DNA of 49,818 nucleotides from Actinomycetota bacterium (GTDB lineage: Bacteria > Actinomycetota > Aquicultoria > Aquicultorales > Aquicultoraceae). Under the pieces are notes generated by a model. It was not told where the DNA came from and ran no database searches. It saw only the letters and a list, made by a program, of their open reading frames with translations. The DNA is taken from assembly GCA_018333515.1 (NCBI GenBank), contig JAGXSZ010000024.1, positions 1-49,818 of the forward strand, given 5' to 3'. Positions 15,898 to 24,982 of this stretch are shown here, one piece after another; position 1 is the stretch's first letter; each line of letters begins with the position of its first letter. The translations under genes and the position numbers were made by a program.

Positions 15898-17130
15898 TTA
15901 AAATAAGTATACGTCGATGACCTCCCCGGCCGCCACGCCTTCGGCGTGAATCGGTATGACAAAGAAACCATCCGCTTTGACGAGGGTCGACATCATGCCG
16001 CTTTTTCCGAAGACGGGGCGCGCGACCAGGCCGTCCCGCTCTCGTTCGAGTTTTACCCTGGTGTATTCTTCCCGTCCATGGGGCGAATGAACCGATGTGG
16101 CGAGGACGGCGCTTATGCGTTGGCCGGTGGGCTCTTTCTTGAGTTCTTCGCCTTCGAGATATTTCAGAAACGGCAGCAGAAAGACTTGCGCCACGATGAC
16201 TGCCGATACCGGATGGCCGGGCAGCCCGAAGACGGGCTTGCCTTGCACCTCCGCCAGAAGCGTCGGTTTGCCCGGGCTTATGGCAATGCCGTGAGCATAT
16301 ATTTCCACCTCGGGAAAGCTATTTACTACTTCGACGATATGGTCGCGCTCGCCCACCGAGCTGCCGCCGGAGACGACGACCACATCCGCCGCCTCAAGCG
16401 CATTCGCTAGCGCGGATTTCAAAAGGTACGGTTCATCCCGGACAATACCGCAAGCTATCGGCACCGCGCCGACGCTCTCGACGAGTGCGCGAAGCGCGTA
16501 GCTATTGATATCCCGTATCTGCCCCGGTGAAGGCGTCTCCGTTACCGGGATGATTTCGTCGCCGGTCGAGATTATGGCGACCCTTGGTTTTTTAAAGACG
16601 GTGATTTCGGTAATGCCTAGACCGGCCGGCATGCCGACATCCTGGGGCCTAAGGCGCGTCCCCGCCGACAGTACGGTCTCACCTAAAGCGACATCGCCGG
16701 CGCGCTCCAGGATGTTGTCGGCCCTGGTCACAGGTCTTGTTACCTCGATTTCTCCATGACCTAAGGGGTTCGTATATTCCACCATGACGACCGCGTCGGC
16801 CCCCTCGGGCAAGAATCCTCCTGTGGGAATTTCCGCTGCCTGACCGGGGGCGACCGGCATATCGGGAAGCGACCCCATGGCGACGCTCCCGGCCACTTTC
16901 AGCAGGGCCGGCACCGCATCGGAGGCCCCGAAGGTGTCCTCCGCCCGGACGGCATATCCGTCCATCGTCGAGCGCGCGCGCGGCGGGAGTTCTTCCCGCG
17001 AGATTATATCCCGGCCAAGAACCCGTCCCAGCGCGTGCTCTAAATCTATTTGTTCCAACGTTAGCCTGGCAAACCCGGCCAAAGAATCGAAAATCTGTTG
17101 CGCGCTCGCGACTTTAAAAAATTCCGGCAA
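15898..17130 (-). CDS. moeA: Molybdopterin molybdotransferase MoeA
   Basis: This is a stand-alone MoeA of 410 residues with all domains: RARSTMDGYAVRAEDTFGA, IPTGGFLPEGADAVVMVEY, VAIISTGDEI, VVSGGSSVGERDHI and GKPVFGLPGHPVSA, then the C-terminal beta domain. It catalyses metal insertion into adenylated molybdopterin. TTG 17130 is supported by AGGAG eight bases upstream and gives the usual N-terminal 'F..V..A...' start. Sixty-four bases separate it from the fused paralogue, and the two may favour different metals (Mo versus W). Confidence 0.94.
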   Translation of the reverse strand: MPEFFKVASAQQIFDSLAGFARLTLEQIDLEHALGRVLGRDIISREELPPRARSTMDGYAVRAEDTFGASDAVPALLKVAGSVAMGSLPDMPVAPGQAAEIPTGGFLPEGADAVVMVEYTNPLGHGEIEVTRPVTRADNILERAGDVALGETVLSAGTRLRPQDVGMPAGLGITEITVFKKPRVAIISTGDEIIPVTETPSPGQIRDINSYALRALVESVGAVPIACGIVRDEPYLLKSALANALEAADVVVVSGGSSVGERDHIVEVVNSFPEVEIYAHGIAISPGKPTLLAEVQGKPVFGLPGHPVSAVIVAQVFLLPFLKYLEGEELKKEPTGQRISAVLATSVHSPHGREEYTRVKLERERDGLVARPVFGKSGMMSTLVKADGFFVIPIHAEGVAAGEVIDVYLF

Positions 17131-17208
17131 AGCTCATCTCCTAAGATACCGGGGACTCGGATTTAGCCGATCTTGTCCGACCTGGTCGGGTAAGAATGGA
17201 CGGTCTCT

Positions 17209-17355
17209 TTAGAATGTATTAGAACAAAACCACGTAGGCTCGAACTCTCTGGGGCCGACGTAGCCGAGATAAGAACGGAGCCTGTTGCTATTATAGGACA
17301 TCTCTATGTAATCGACGATACCCTGGTTTAGCCACCGCTCTCGTTGCGCAATCTT
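17209..17355 (-). pseudogene. C-terminal fragment of an IS3-type transposase (rve integrase)
   Basis: On the minus strand this short segment reads KIAQRERWLNQGIVDYIEM and then SYNSNRLRSYLGYVGPREFE. These are the C-terminal end of IS3-family OrfB transposases, with the widely conserved YN-x-x-RLHS-x-LGY-x-P-x-E/F pattern. The catalytic DDE core is absent. The relic abuts the VapBC operator and may mark the junction by which that module arrived. Confidence 0.75.
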
Positions 17356-17380
17356 TAGACGTGAAGTGGATATAAAATAG

Positions 17381-17414
17381 CTTACATTATACTGTATATA
17401 TAGTATAATGTAAG
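17381..17414 (+). promoter_or_regulatory. Long palindromic operator overlapping the vapBC promoter
   Basis: The arms CTTACATTATACT and AGTATAATGTAAG flank a short AT centre, giving a near-perfect 34-base palindrome. A promoter is embedded in it: TTACAT (17382-17387), 16 bases, TATAAT (17404-17409). This is the expected binding site for the ribbon-helix-helix antitoxin, alone or with its toxin. Confidence 0.75.
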
Positions 17415-17429
17415 AAGGTGGTGGTTTGT

Positions 17430-17678
17430 ATGCCGAAAAAGACATCTGAGCGCGTACAGTTATATTTAGAACCAGAGCAATACCAGTTTCTAGTAAGAGA
17501 AGCAAAAAAAGAAGGCAGCCTTGCGGCGGTTGTAAGAAAACTGATCGATGAGCGATTGAAAGGGAAGAGGCTTGAAGAAGACCCCATAAGGAGGCTTTCT
17601 GAATTAGCTGCCGAGGGTGGTCCGGAGGATCTCTCTGAGCAGCATGATCGATATATCTATGGTAAGGCGACGGAATGA
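17430..17678 (+). CDS. vapB: Ribbon-helix-helix antitoxin (VapB-like)
   Basis: This 82-residue antitoxin has an N-terminal strand ERVQLYLEPEQYQFLVREA and helix pair (GSLAAVVRKLIDERL) of the CopG/Arc fold. An acidic, probably unstructured C-terminus follows that would wrap the toxin (EDLSEQHDRYIYG). ATG 17430 is chosen because AAGGTGGTGG lies just upstream; a GTG at 17418 is inside that site. Its stop overlaps the toxin start by four bases (ATGA), and the operator immediately upstream indicates autorepression. Confidence 0.85.
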   Translation: MPKKTSERVQLYLEPEQYQFLVREAKKEGSLAAVVRKLIDERLKGKRLEEDPIRRLSELAAEGGPEDLSEQHDRYIYGKATE

Positions 17679-18082
17679 AGTCTATTTTTCTCGATACTTC
17701 CGGTCTTGTCGCTTTGCTTAGCTCAAAAGATAAGAATCATGCCGCCGCTGAGCGTTTTTGGGATTGGCTGTTAACGCAGCCCATGGCTGTCTATCTGACC
17801 GATTATATTTTTGATGAGACATATACGGCGCTTCGAAGCTGTTTGGGGCATAAAGTGGCTAGCGGTTTCGGCGAGTTGGTGTTTGAGAGTAGCGCGTTAA
17901 ACTTGATATTTATTGACGAGGGTTTGCTCAATGCGGCCTGGGAAGTTGCTCGTAAGTATTCGGATAAAACCTACAGTTTTACCGATTGTACCAGCTTTGT
18001 GGTAATGGAGAGGCTTGCGCTCGATGCGGTCTTTACTTTCGACCGTCATTTTGCTCAGTACGGCCTTACGGCAAAGCCTTAA
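17675..18082 (+). CDS. vapC: PIN-domain ribonuclease toxin (VapC-like)
   Basis: This 135-residue PIN-domain protein has the four expected acidic active-site residues: D7 (IFLDTSGLVALL), E48 (YIFDETYTAL), D104 (SFTDCTSFVVM) and D123 (AVFTFDRHF). Such toxins cleave RNA, commonly tRNA or the ribosomal sarcin-ricin loop, when freed from the antitoxin. The target here is unknown. It is translationally coupled to the antitoxin. The conserved acidic residues suggest it is active. Confidence 0.9.
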   Translation: MKSIFLDTSGLVALLSSKDKNHAAAERFWDWLLTQPMAVYLTDYIFDETYTALRSCLGHKVASGFGELVFESSALNLIFIDEGLLNAAWEVARKYSDKTYSFTDCTSFVVMERLALDAVFTFDRHFAQYGLTAKP

Positions 18083-18186
18083 GCTTAGGAGAAAACAATG
18101 GACCAAGCTACGGGGGCCGATCAACGAGAGCACAAAGAAATGCTTGAGGCATTCGAGCCGGTACTCTGTCAGCCTTGCATCGACTG

Positions 18187-18261
18187 GTGTCATTGCGAGG
18201 AGCCCCTTCGGGCGGCGTAGCAATCCCCGGAGATTGCTACCCTTACGGCTCACAATGACAC
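18187..18261. repeat. Dispersed palindromic repeat (GTGTCATTGCGAG type)
   Basis: The outer arms GTGTCATTG and CAATGACAC and the inner arms GTAGCAATC and GATTGCTAC make a long imperfect cruciform. Very similar units are scattered in intergenic DNA of many bacterial genomes. It lies between the convergent vapC and tauE-like genes and could help terminate both. Confidence 0.75.
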
Positions 18262-18312
18262 TTTTAAGGGGAGTTTTCACACGGTATGACGTCCCCCCTG
18301 ACCTGGCCCTAA

Positions 18313-19269
18313 TCAATTGAAAAAGTCCAGCACATATTTGAGGCCCGTGAAGATTATTATACCGCTAAGCATCCACTTTATGGCTCTTGCCGGGACATGT
18401 TTTTGACACCGCGCGCCCAGGTACATCCCGGCCATGCCTCCCAGCCCAAAAAGGGAGCCGAGCAAAAAGTCGGGCGCCACCGACAGCTGGGGATATAACG
18501 GCGCCATCGCCTGGTAGAAAGCTACGCCTGCCACCGACGTGACGAAGGTGCCCATCAGCGCCGCGCCGGCTACCGTGTAGACCGGAAGACCAAAAAAAGA
18601 GATCAGGAAGGGCGCGATGATGGCGCCGCCGCCGATGCCGTATATACCGCCGACGATTCCGATGACGAAGCTGAGGGCTAGAATCCCCCAGAACGCAATG
18701 TCGAACGACTCCCCGTAAAATGTGTAGCCGAGGCGTCTTCGATTAAAATGGGTAACTTCAATTCTTTGACCCGGACCCGGAGCCGCGCCGTCGGTTCCCA
18801 ATGTTGTGTGTCGATTATCGCGCGCGAGTTCCTGAAAGTGCTCGGCGCCGTTCATGCCCGAGTCGTCGGCGTTTTTTTGGAGCAGGTTGCGAGCCATCTT
18901 GAACCCTAGATAGAGCAAGACCCCCGCGGCAAAGAGCTTGAAGTTTTGGGGGTCGGTAAGGTAATTGACGCGCGCGTAAGCCCCGATGAGTACGCCCGGC
19001 AGTGACCCGGCGACCACAATCCAGGTCAGTTGCCACACCATGCGGCCCTCCCTTTGGTACCGGTAGACGCCGCTCGGGATGGCTACGATATTATACAACT
19101 GGTTGGTGGCGCTGACCGAGGGGTTGGTGTACCCGAGAAAGGACATTTGAAAAGGGAGCAGTAAAAAGGCCCCTGAGACACCTCCCATAGAGGTAAAAAA
19201 CGAAATCACAAAGGCGACCAATGGCGGAATCCAAAGCGCGACTTCGATTCCAGCGGTTTGAAAATACAT
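18313..19269 (-). CDS. Sulfite exporter TauE/SafE-family membrane transporter
   Basis: This 318-residue protein has about eight membrane spans in two groups. The first starts at residue 12 with PPLVAFVISFFTSMGGVSGAF and the second near 195 with LALSFVIGIVGGIYGIGGGAI. These two Gly-rich repeats define the family. A hydrophilic loop of about 45 residues (around 140-185) separates the halves. Members export organosulfur compounds, sulfite or similar anions; the substrate here is unknown. GGAGA lies six bases before the ATG. It has no functional neighbour. Confidence 0.87.
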   Translation of the reverse strand: MYFQTAGIEVALWIPPLVAFVISFFTSMGGVSGAFLLLPFQMSFLGYTNPSVSATNQLYNIVAIPSGVYRYQREGRMVWQLTWIVVAGSLPGVLIGAYARVNYLTDPQNFKLFAAGVLLYLGFKMARNLLQKNADDSGMNGAEHFQELARDNRHTTLGTDGAAPGPGQRIEVTHFNRRRLGYTFYGESFDIAFWGILALSFVIGIVGGIYGIGGGAIIAPFLISFFGLPVYTVAGAALMGTFVTSVAGVAFYQAMAPLYPQLSVAPDFLLGSLFGLGGMAGMYLGARCQKHVPARAIKWMLSGIIIFTGLKYVLDFFN

Positions 19270-19416
19270 CGATGCTCTCCTGAGATGTCTCCGGCTGGCG
19301 TGATTTATCTCCCGATTATATCAATAGCCTGCATAATTATTAATAGCTTGGCAGCTATGGGGGAGCCTATTTTGGGTGATTGATAGCGGCGGTGCTTCTA
19401 CTACATATACATCTAC

Positions 19417-21990
19417 TTATATCACCGTCGCCACCGAGCCGATGCCGCGCTCCTTGGTCACCTCGATGCGGGCGGGGAAGGCTTCCTTTAAATCGTCGAG
19501 ATGGGTGATGACGATTATTTTCTTGAAATTCTCCTGGATCGCGGTTATCGCTTCGATAAGTCTCTCCTTGCCCTCCTCGTCCTGGGTTCCGAAGCCCTCG
19601 TCGATGACGAGCGTCTCCAGACGAGCGCCCGCGCGGCGCGCTAAGAATTCGGAGAGGGCGATGCGCACGGCGAAGTTTATCCTGAACGCCTCGCCGCCTG
19701 AGAAGAGTTCGTACTTGCGCTCGCCGAGTTCGCCGTCGGTGATGATGAGGTCGAGCGTCTCGACCACCCCGCCGGTCTTCTTATCCTTCTGCGTGACGAA
19801 ACGCAAGCTCATTCGCCCGCCGGTCAAGCGATGGAGGAGCGAATTGGCCTCGTCCTCTATTTCGGGGATGGTGTTTTCGATGATGAGCGCCTGGATGCCT
19901 TTCTTACTGAAGATAAAGGCGAGCGTGTCGTAGATGCCGGTCTCGCGAGCCGCTTCCTTTCGCTCAACGGTAAGGTCGCTCTTTTGTCGCGCGAGTTTTG
20001 CGCAATTATCTATCTTAACCTGGGCGGTGGTTTTATTGGCCGTAGCGGTGGTTTCGACCGCTTTTTTCTCCGCGAGCGCCGCTTCGGTTATCAGGATTCT
20101 CGTCGAGATATCCGCCAGCTCCGCCAGCTCCGCCGCGAGCGCCGACGCGTTCTTCTCATCCTCACCGATGGCGCGGAGTTCGATATCCTTCCGCGCCGTC
20201 AGCGTTTTGATGGTCGCGCCGGTCGATTCTAAAGTCTGCTTGGCGTTCTCCAGGTTTGCTTTGAGCGTCTCGTTTTCGAGCAGGTCTTTCAAATTTTTCT
20301 TGACGCTTTGATGGAACTCGGGCGTGTAGGCGAGTTTGTCGATAGCGTCCAAGGCGCGTTGAAGTCGGTCGTGCTCGTCGCCGGCGAAGGCGTCTTGCGC
20401 GAGTTTGGGTTGGATATCGGCGAGTTGTTTACCGATGCCCGCTAGACTCTCGGCGGCGCCCTCAAATGCGCTAATCTCACCCTCAAGCTTACCCTTACTT
20501 GCTTGGAACTCATTCTCGCCTTTAACGTTGTCGCTGAGGCGCCTACCCTCGGCCTCGACTTCACGCATTTCACGCTCAGCACGCTCCTTACCTGCGCGGT
20601 CACGCTCGATATTAGCTTTAAGTTCGGCGATTTCTTTAGCCGCGCCGGCCTCGAGTGAGCGTCTATCCTTGTCGTCGAGCGGTTTCTTGCAGAGGGGACA
20701 GGAGTCGTCATCGGTCATGAGCGCGCGGCGGTTTTCGGCCTCGTCCAGCTTGGCCTTGTTCGCGGTTATGGCGGCGGCAAGCTTGGCCGTGGTCTCACGA
20801 AGTTCGCCGTATTTCTCTCGAAGCTCATCTATTTTCTTCTTGAGCGGCTCCATCTCGGCGAGCGAGCGCGTGACCTGAGCGAGCGCCGCCTCGACCGCGG
20901 GTTTCTTCGCCAGCTCTCTTTCGAGTTCGGTCTTGCGCCTATCGAGGTGCGCGATTTCCGACTCGAGGGCGCTTCTCTCCTTAGCGATTTTGAGGCGCGC
21001 CTCGTTGACGCTCTTCTCAAGTGCGGCGTGCTCCCGCGCGACGCCCGTTAGTTCTTCATCCTTCTGACGGAGTTCGATAAGTTTGGCGTAGCCCGCATCG
21101 ATAGCGGCTTCCTTATCCACAATCGCCCTTGCGCGCGAGGCGCTCGCCGAGAGCGACGCCAGCTCTTTATCGAGTTCCGCGATATTATCTTTGGCCGACT
21201 GTGTTCGCTCGGATATCTCAACGAGCCGGGCATTCTTTAGGTCGAAGAGTGTCTTTTTCTCGCGGAAGACGGCGAGCGCGCCCTCGACCTCCTCGATAGC
21301 GGCTTGCGCTTTGCCGAGTTCCTCAGTCGCCGCGCGCAGCGCAACCTTATAGCCAGGGAGGAACTCCAGCTCCTGCTGTATCGATGCGATTTTCGTGTCG
21401 ATGATTCTCAGGCGCTCGTTTTGCTCGCGCCGCTTCTCTTTGGCGAGCGCCTCGAGTTCGTCGTAGAGGGAGAGCCCGAGTATCTCGGAGAGTATCTCTT
21501 TGCGCTCGTTCGCGCTCTTGGCCATGAAAATATCGGCCTTGCCCTGCATGATAAAGGCCGAGTTTATAAAGGTCTCGTAATCCATCCGCAGGGTCTTGTC
21601 GATAGCGGCTTGGGTCACCGCAATCGTCTCGCCGGTAAGCGCCCGGGGGACGCCGTCGCCCTGGATTTGAAATTCGAGTTTGGAGACGCCGGTTTTTCCT
21701 TTACGGCTGCGCGAACGGATGACGCGATAGCGCTGTCCCTCGAGTTCGAACGAGAATTCGACCTGCATGTGCGCTTCTTTGTGGTGGATGAGGTCGTCGG
21801 TGCCCGTGCCGCGCTTATCCACCCCGCGAGCCTGCCCCCAGAGCGCCCAGGTGACGGCATCGAGCAGCGAACTCTTGCCGTGGCCGTTTGGCCCGCTGAG
21901 CACGGCCGTATGGATGGACGTGAAGCTCAACGGCTCGGCCATCTCTTTGTAGCTCATGAAGTTGGTCAGTCTAAGTTCGACAGGTATCAG
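19417..21990 (-). CDS. sbcC: SbcC/Rad50-type ATPase for DNA-end processing
   Basis: This is an SMC-like ATPase of 857 residues. It has Walker A GPNGHGKSS near residue 35, long coiled coils on both sides of a zinc hook CPLCKKPL, the ABC signature LFSGGEAFRINFAVRIAL, and Walker B LVIDEGFGTQDEEG. With SbcD it opens and trims DNA ends and hairpins. The start is best set at a CTG (21988-21990) that overlaps the SbcD stop as CTGA, giving L/M-IPVELRLTNFMSY, the usual SbcC beginning, with GGGGG upstream. No ATG, GTG or TTG fits, and the upstream open frame to 22425 is antisense-like filler. Confidence 0.93.
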   Translation of the reverse strand: MIPVELRLTNFMSYKEMAEPLSFTSIHTAVLSGPNGHGKSSLLDAVTWALWGQARGVDKRGTGTDDLIHHKEAHMQVEFSFELEGQRYRVIRSRSRKGKTGVSKLEFQIQGDGVPRALTGETIAVTQAAIDKTLRMDYETFINSAFIMQGKADIFMAKSANERKEILSEILGLSLYDELEALAKEKRREQNERLRIIDTKIASIQQELEFLPGYKVALRAATEELGKAQAAIEEVEGALAVFREKKTLFDLKNARLVEISERTQSAKDNIAELDKELASLSASASRARAIVDKEAAIDAGYAKLIELRQKDEELTGVAREHAALEKSVNEARLKIAKERSALESEIAHLDRRKTELERELAKKPAVEAALAQVTRSLAEMEPLKKKIDELREKYGELRETTAKLAAAITANKAKLDEAENRRALMTDDDSCPLCKKPLDDKDRRSLEAGAAKEIAELKANIERDRAGKERAEREMREVEAEGRRLSDNVKGENEFQASKGKLEGEISAFEGAAESLAGIGKQLADIQPKLAQDAFAGDEHDRLQRALDAIDKLAYTPEFHQSVKKNLKDLLENETLKANLENAKQTLESTGATIKTLTARKDIELRAIGEDEKNASALAAELAELADISTRILITEAALAEKKAVETTATANKTTAQVKIDNCAKLARQKSDLTVERKEAARETGIYDTLAFIFSKKGIQALIIENTIPEIEDEANSLLHRLTGGRMSLRFVTQKDKKTGGVVETLDLIITDGELGERKYELFSGGEAFRINFAVRIALSEFLARRAGARLETLVIDEGFGTQDEEGKERLIEAITAIQENFKKIIVITHLDDLKEAFPARIEVTKERGIGSVATVI

Positions 21991-23282
21991 TTTACTTGCC
22001 CCCGGTGGTAGAGTTCTTCGACTAATCTCCCGCCATATTCCATCAGCTCGTCGCTTCGCTCGCGCAAATCCTCGCGCGTCCTGATAAACTCCACGAGGGC
22101 GTCGACCGGAGTTTGCGCCTCCGTTAGGTGCGGGTTTCGAGTTCTTACGTCTTCGCCTACGGCCTCGATATTTATATAGGCGATGAAGTAAGCACCGGAA
22201 AGCGCCCCCAGTATCTCGTCTTTTCTTACTTGCTCTCTTAGGTGGGCGGGGACTTTGACCCGCACCCGAACGACCGCCTCGGACAACTCCCGCGCCTCGC
22301 AGGCCGCGCGGACCTCCGCTGTGGGGTCTTCGCTCGCGCAGTCGACGTCGATGGTGACGAAGCGGCGCGCCGGCGTCGTGATGAATTCGTAGGTCGTCGC
22401 GCCGCGCGCCAAATCGACCAGGCAAAAGCCCTTCTCCTCTTTTTCCTCGCCGAAGTCGACGCGGTCGATGCTCCCCGAGTAGACGAGGTGCGGGTAGGCG
22501 CCGCGGCTCAAATCCTGGAACTTGTGGATATGTCCGAGCGCGATGTAGTCGAACTCGGCACGCTGCACGGCGCTGGGTGTAATCGTTAGCTCGTTTCCCG
22601 CGAGGATACTGCGGTTCTCGTTGCCGACCGCGGCGGTCGAGAGGCTGGCGTGCGCGGTGAGTATCGCCGGGATGGCGGGGTCGACCCGGGCCGCCAGGTC
22701 CTCGATGAACGTCTCGACGGTCTGCGTTAAGAGGTCGTTTAAATCGGTAAGCGTCCTGTTCTTATACTCGACGTCTTGCTCCTTTAGGTTCGCGACAAGC
22801 TTGCTGCGCGAGAAGTGCGGCAACGCGGCGACCTGAACCGGACCTTGCTTGGTCTCGATGGTCATGAGTTCGGGCGTGCGCGCGACATAGACGCCGTCGA
22901 TTTCGAGCGCGTCGTATATGGCGAGCGCGTGCGCCTGTTTGTCCAGGTTGGGAAGGTCGTGGTTGCCGACGAGGAGAAGCACCTTTATCTCGGCGCGGGT
23001 CAGCTTGCGCACGGCGCGCGCGAACTCGCGCTGGAGCGTCGGGTTGGGTTTCTGGTTGCGGAAGGCGTCCCCGGCAAAGACGACCAGGGCGACATCCCGC
23101 TCGATGGCGGTTTCGACCAGGAAGTCGAGCGAGCGCAAAAAATCGATTACCCGCTGGTTGAGGCCGCTTTTCGCATCGGCGCGGCCGTAGTTTTCCATCC
23201 CCAGGTGGAGGTCGGCGAAGTGGAGTACCCTAATCGCCTTGCGAGCGGCGCAATCGTTTACAAGTGCAAGATTATTGCTCAT
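21987..23282 (-). CDS. sbcD: SbcD/Mre11-type exonuclease
   Basis: This 431-residue calcineurin-like phosphoesterase has metal-binding motifs in order: HFADLHLG (I), VFAGDAF (II), VGNHDL (III), LTAHASL (IV) and ALGHIHKF (V), followed by a capping domain. It is a dual-metal DNA endo/exonuclease working with SbcC. It follows herA at 60 bases and overlaps sbcC by four bases. The Shine-Dalgarno is weak, consistent with coupling in an operon. Archaeal NurA/HerA/Mre11/Rad50 clusters have the same content. Confidence 0.94.
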   Translation of the reverse strand: MSNNLALVNDCAARKAIRVLHFADLHLGMENYGRADAKSGLNQRVIDFLRSLDFLVETAIERDVALVVFAGDAFRNQKPNPTLQREFARAVRKLTRAEIKVLLLVGNHDLPNLDKQAHALAIYDALEIDGVYVARTPELMTIETKQGPVQVAALPHFSRSKLVANLKEQDVEYKNRTLTDLNDLLTQTVETFIEDLAARVDPAIPAILTAHASLSTAAVGNENRSILAGNELTITPSAVQRAEFDYIALGHIHKFQDLSRGAYPHLVYSGSIDRVDFGEEKEEKGFCLVDLARGATTYEFITTPARRFVTIDVDCASEDPTAEVRAACEARELSEAVVRVRVKVPAHLREQVRKDEILGALSGAYFIAYINIEAVGEDVRTRNPHLTEAQTPVDALVEFIRTREDLRERSDELMEYGGRLVEELYHRGQVN

Positions 23283-23341
23283 ATATTCTCGGTTTTAGTT
23301 CATAGTTCATGGTTATGGTTTGCTATCACTATTGACTGTCC

Positions 23342-24982
23342 TTAATCAAAGACGATTTCGTCATCGCCGAAGACACTCGCTTTCAGGGAATCTATCGATT
23401 TGCGCCGCTCGATTTCGTCAACGATGACGCCGGCTCCGACACGAAGTTCGTTACAGAAGAGACCGTACTCCTTCGCGTCGATGACGACGGGCATCGGCGG
23501 CGCGAAGCCGGTCAGCAAGAACTGGCGCGGCTCCAGGTTGTTTATCAAAACCTTGAGCGTCCCCTGGCCGGGCAAGCCGGTCAAGACTGCGTTGATGTCG
23601 CGCTCGTCACCGAGTTCGCCGATTATCCGCGTGCCGACCTGTGAGAGTATCTCGTCGTCGATGCCGCTCGGGCGCTGGTCTATCAATAGGAGCACCATGT
23701 TGTACTTGCGCATCTCGCGCGCGATGGTGCCGAAAATCGTCTGCCGCGCCACCGCCGGGTCGAGGAATTTGTGCGCCTCCTCGATGGTGACGACGAGCGG
23801 TTTGGGCCCTTCGATGCCCTCGGCGCGGGCGCTGTCGGTCTTGTCCACGTAGAGCCTGTGGAGCCGCCTGGTCAAGATGTTCGCGACCAGGATGTAGGAG
23901 AGCATCGAGTTGTAGCGCCCGAACTGGAAGACTATATGGCGCCCCGCCCTTATCTCGTTCATAATGCGCGCGACGGTGTCGTCGGCGACCTCTTTTCTAA
24001 TAAAGGGGAGGCGTTTCAAGCGGCTCAAGCAGCGGTGGAGCTTGCCGAGCGCCTGGTCGTTTACTTTTAGCTCCTCGACGACGAGGGAGAGTTCGCCCGC
24101 GTCCATCGCGAGGAACTTCGCCAGCCATTTGCTCTCGCCCCACGCGTCGTGGAGGCGGTACATCGTCTCGATACCGGCCTGGGTCAGGCCAAGTTCACCC
24201 GCGGCCAGCTCGAGGTCGGCTATTTCGATGATGCCGTAGGGTATCTGCACGTCGTAGTCGGGGCGGATTTTTCTGTAGAGCGGTGAGTCGGCGTCGACGG
24301 TAAAAATCGCGACCTTGCTCCCGAGGATCTGGCGGAGGCTCGGGTCGTCGGCGCCCGAGCCCTCGCTCGTGGCGCTCCAGCCGTATTCGCCGTGCATGTC
24401 GAAGATGAGGTTTATCGCCATATCGCTCTTGACCAGGTGCCCGAGTATCATCCGCGCCAGCACGCTCTTACCCGAGCCGCTCTTGCCGAAGACGGCGTTG
24501 CTCCGTTTGCAGAAGCGCTCTAAATTCAAGCAGACCGGCACCTCCATGAAGATGGGGGAGCCGATTTCCGGGTTGGTTAGCCCCGGTTCCCCGAAGATGA
24601 GCGAGATATCGTCGGCGGTCGCCTCGCAGACCGGCGAGAAGTGCGGCGGCACCGTTGTCGAGGGGCGCGGCCGGTCGCCGGCTTCGGGCTCCTGCGACGT
24701 GATGAGCATCGGTTGGAGTGAGAGCTTATAGAATGTATTGACGCCGGCGTGGACCATCTTCGAGAAGTCGTCGCGCGGCGGATTTAACAGGATATCTTCG
24801 TTTGTCGCCTCCAGGGAGACGTCTTTGAGCAGGCAGAAGAACTTGTTGAGCGCGCCGTCGACGACGATGAGGCGCCCCACGGAGACGCCCTCCACATTGA
24901 TGTCCTCGTCGAGCTTGGCTTCGAGGCCGCCGAGGAGTGAGCCGGCGATGATGCTGCCGATGTGCTTGGTCTTACCTGCCAT
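23342..24982 (-). CDS. herA: HerA-type hexameric DNA translocase
   Basis: This FtsK/HerA-superfamily ATPase of 546 residues has a beta-rich N-terminus (about 1-130), Walker A FGKSGSGKSVLAR near residue 170, Walker B-type PLVVTIEEAHKFLDP and the arginine-containing LLLIDQRPSGIDDEILSQVG. HerA pumps DNA through a hexameric ring and, with NurA, resects double-strand breaks in archaea. Start ATG 24982 overlaps the preceding HAS-barrel-like gene by 11 bases. It sits with NurA and Mre11/Rad50 in one operon. Confidence 0.92.
   Translation of the reverse strand: MAGKTKHIGSIIAGSLLGGLEAKLDEDINVEGVSVGRLIVVDGALNKFFCLLKDVSLEATNEDILLNPPRDDFSKMVHAGVNTFYKLSLQPMLITSQEPEAGDRPRPSTTVPPHFSPVCEATADDISLIFGEPGLTNPEIGSPIFMEVPVCLNLERFCKRSNAVFGKSGSGKSVLARMILGHLVKSDMAINLIFDMHGEYGWSATSEGSGADDPSLRQILGSKVAIFTVDADSPLYRKIRPDYDVQIPYGIIEIADLELAAGELGLTQAGIETMYRLHDAWGESKWLAKFLAMDAGELSLVVEELKVNDQALGKLHRCLSRLKRLPFIRKEVADDTVARIMNEIRAGRHIVFQFGRYNSMLSYILVANILTRRLHRLYVDKTDSARAEGIEGPKPLVVTIEEAHKFLDPAVARQTIFGTIAREMRKYNMVLLLIDQRPSGIDDEILSQVGTRIIGELGDERDINAVLTGLPGQGTLKVLINNLEPRQFLLTGFAPPMPVVIDAKEYGLFCNELRVGAGVIVDEIERRKSIDSLKASVFGDDEIVFD

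Noticed and set aside
18098-18220. 41-codon ORF with a good Shine-Dalgarno (TAGGAG) after vapC
   Set aside because: Its last third runs through the dispersed palindromic repeat (CHCEEP-type translation), a common source of false genes; the first part has no recognisable similarity.
21991-22425. N-terminal extension of the sbcC frame
   Set aside because: It overlaps sbcD on the same strand and reads as Arg/Gly-rich filler; homologues begin at the IPVELRLTNF segment.
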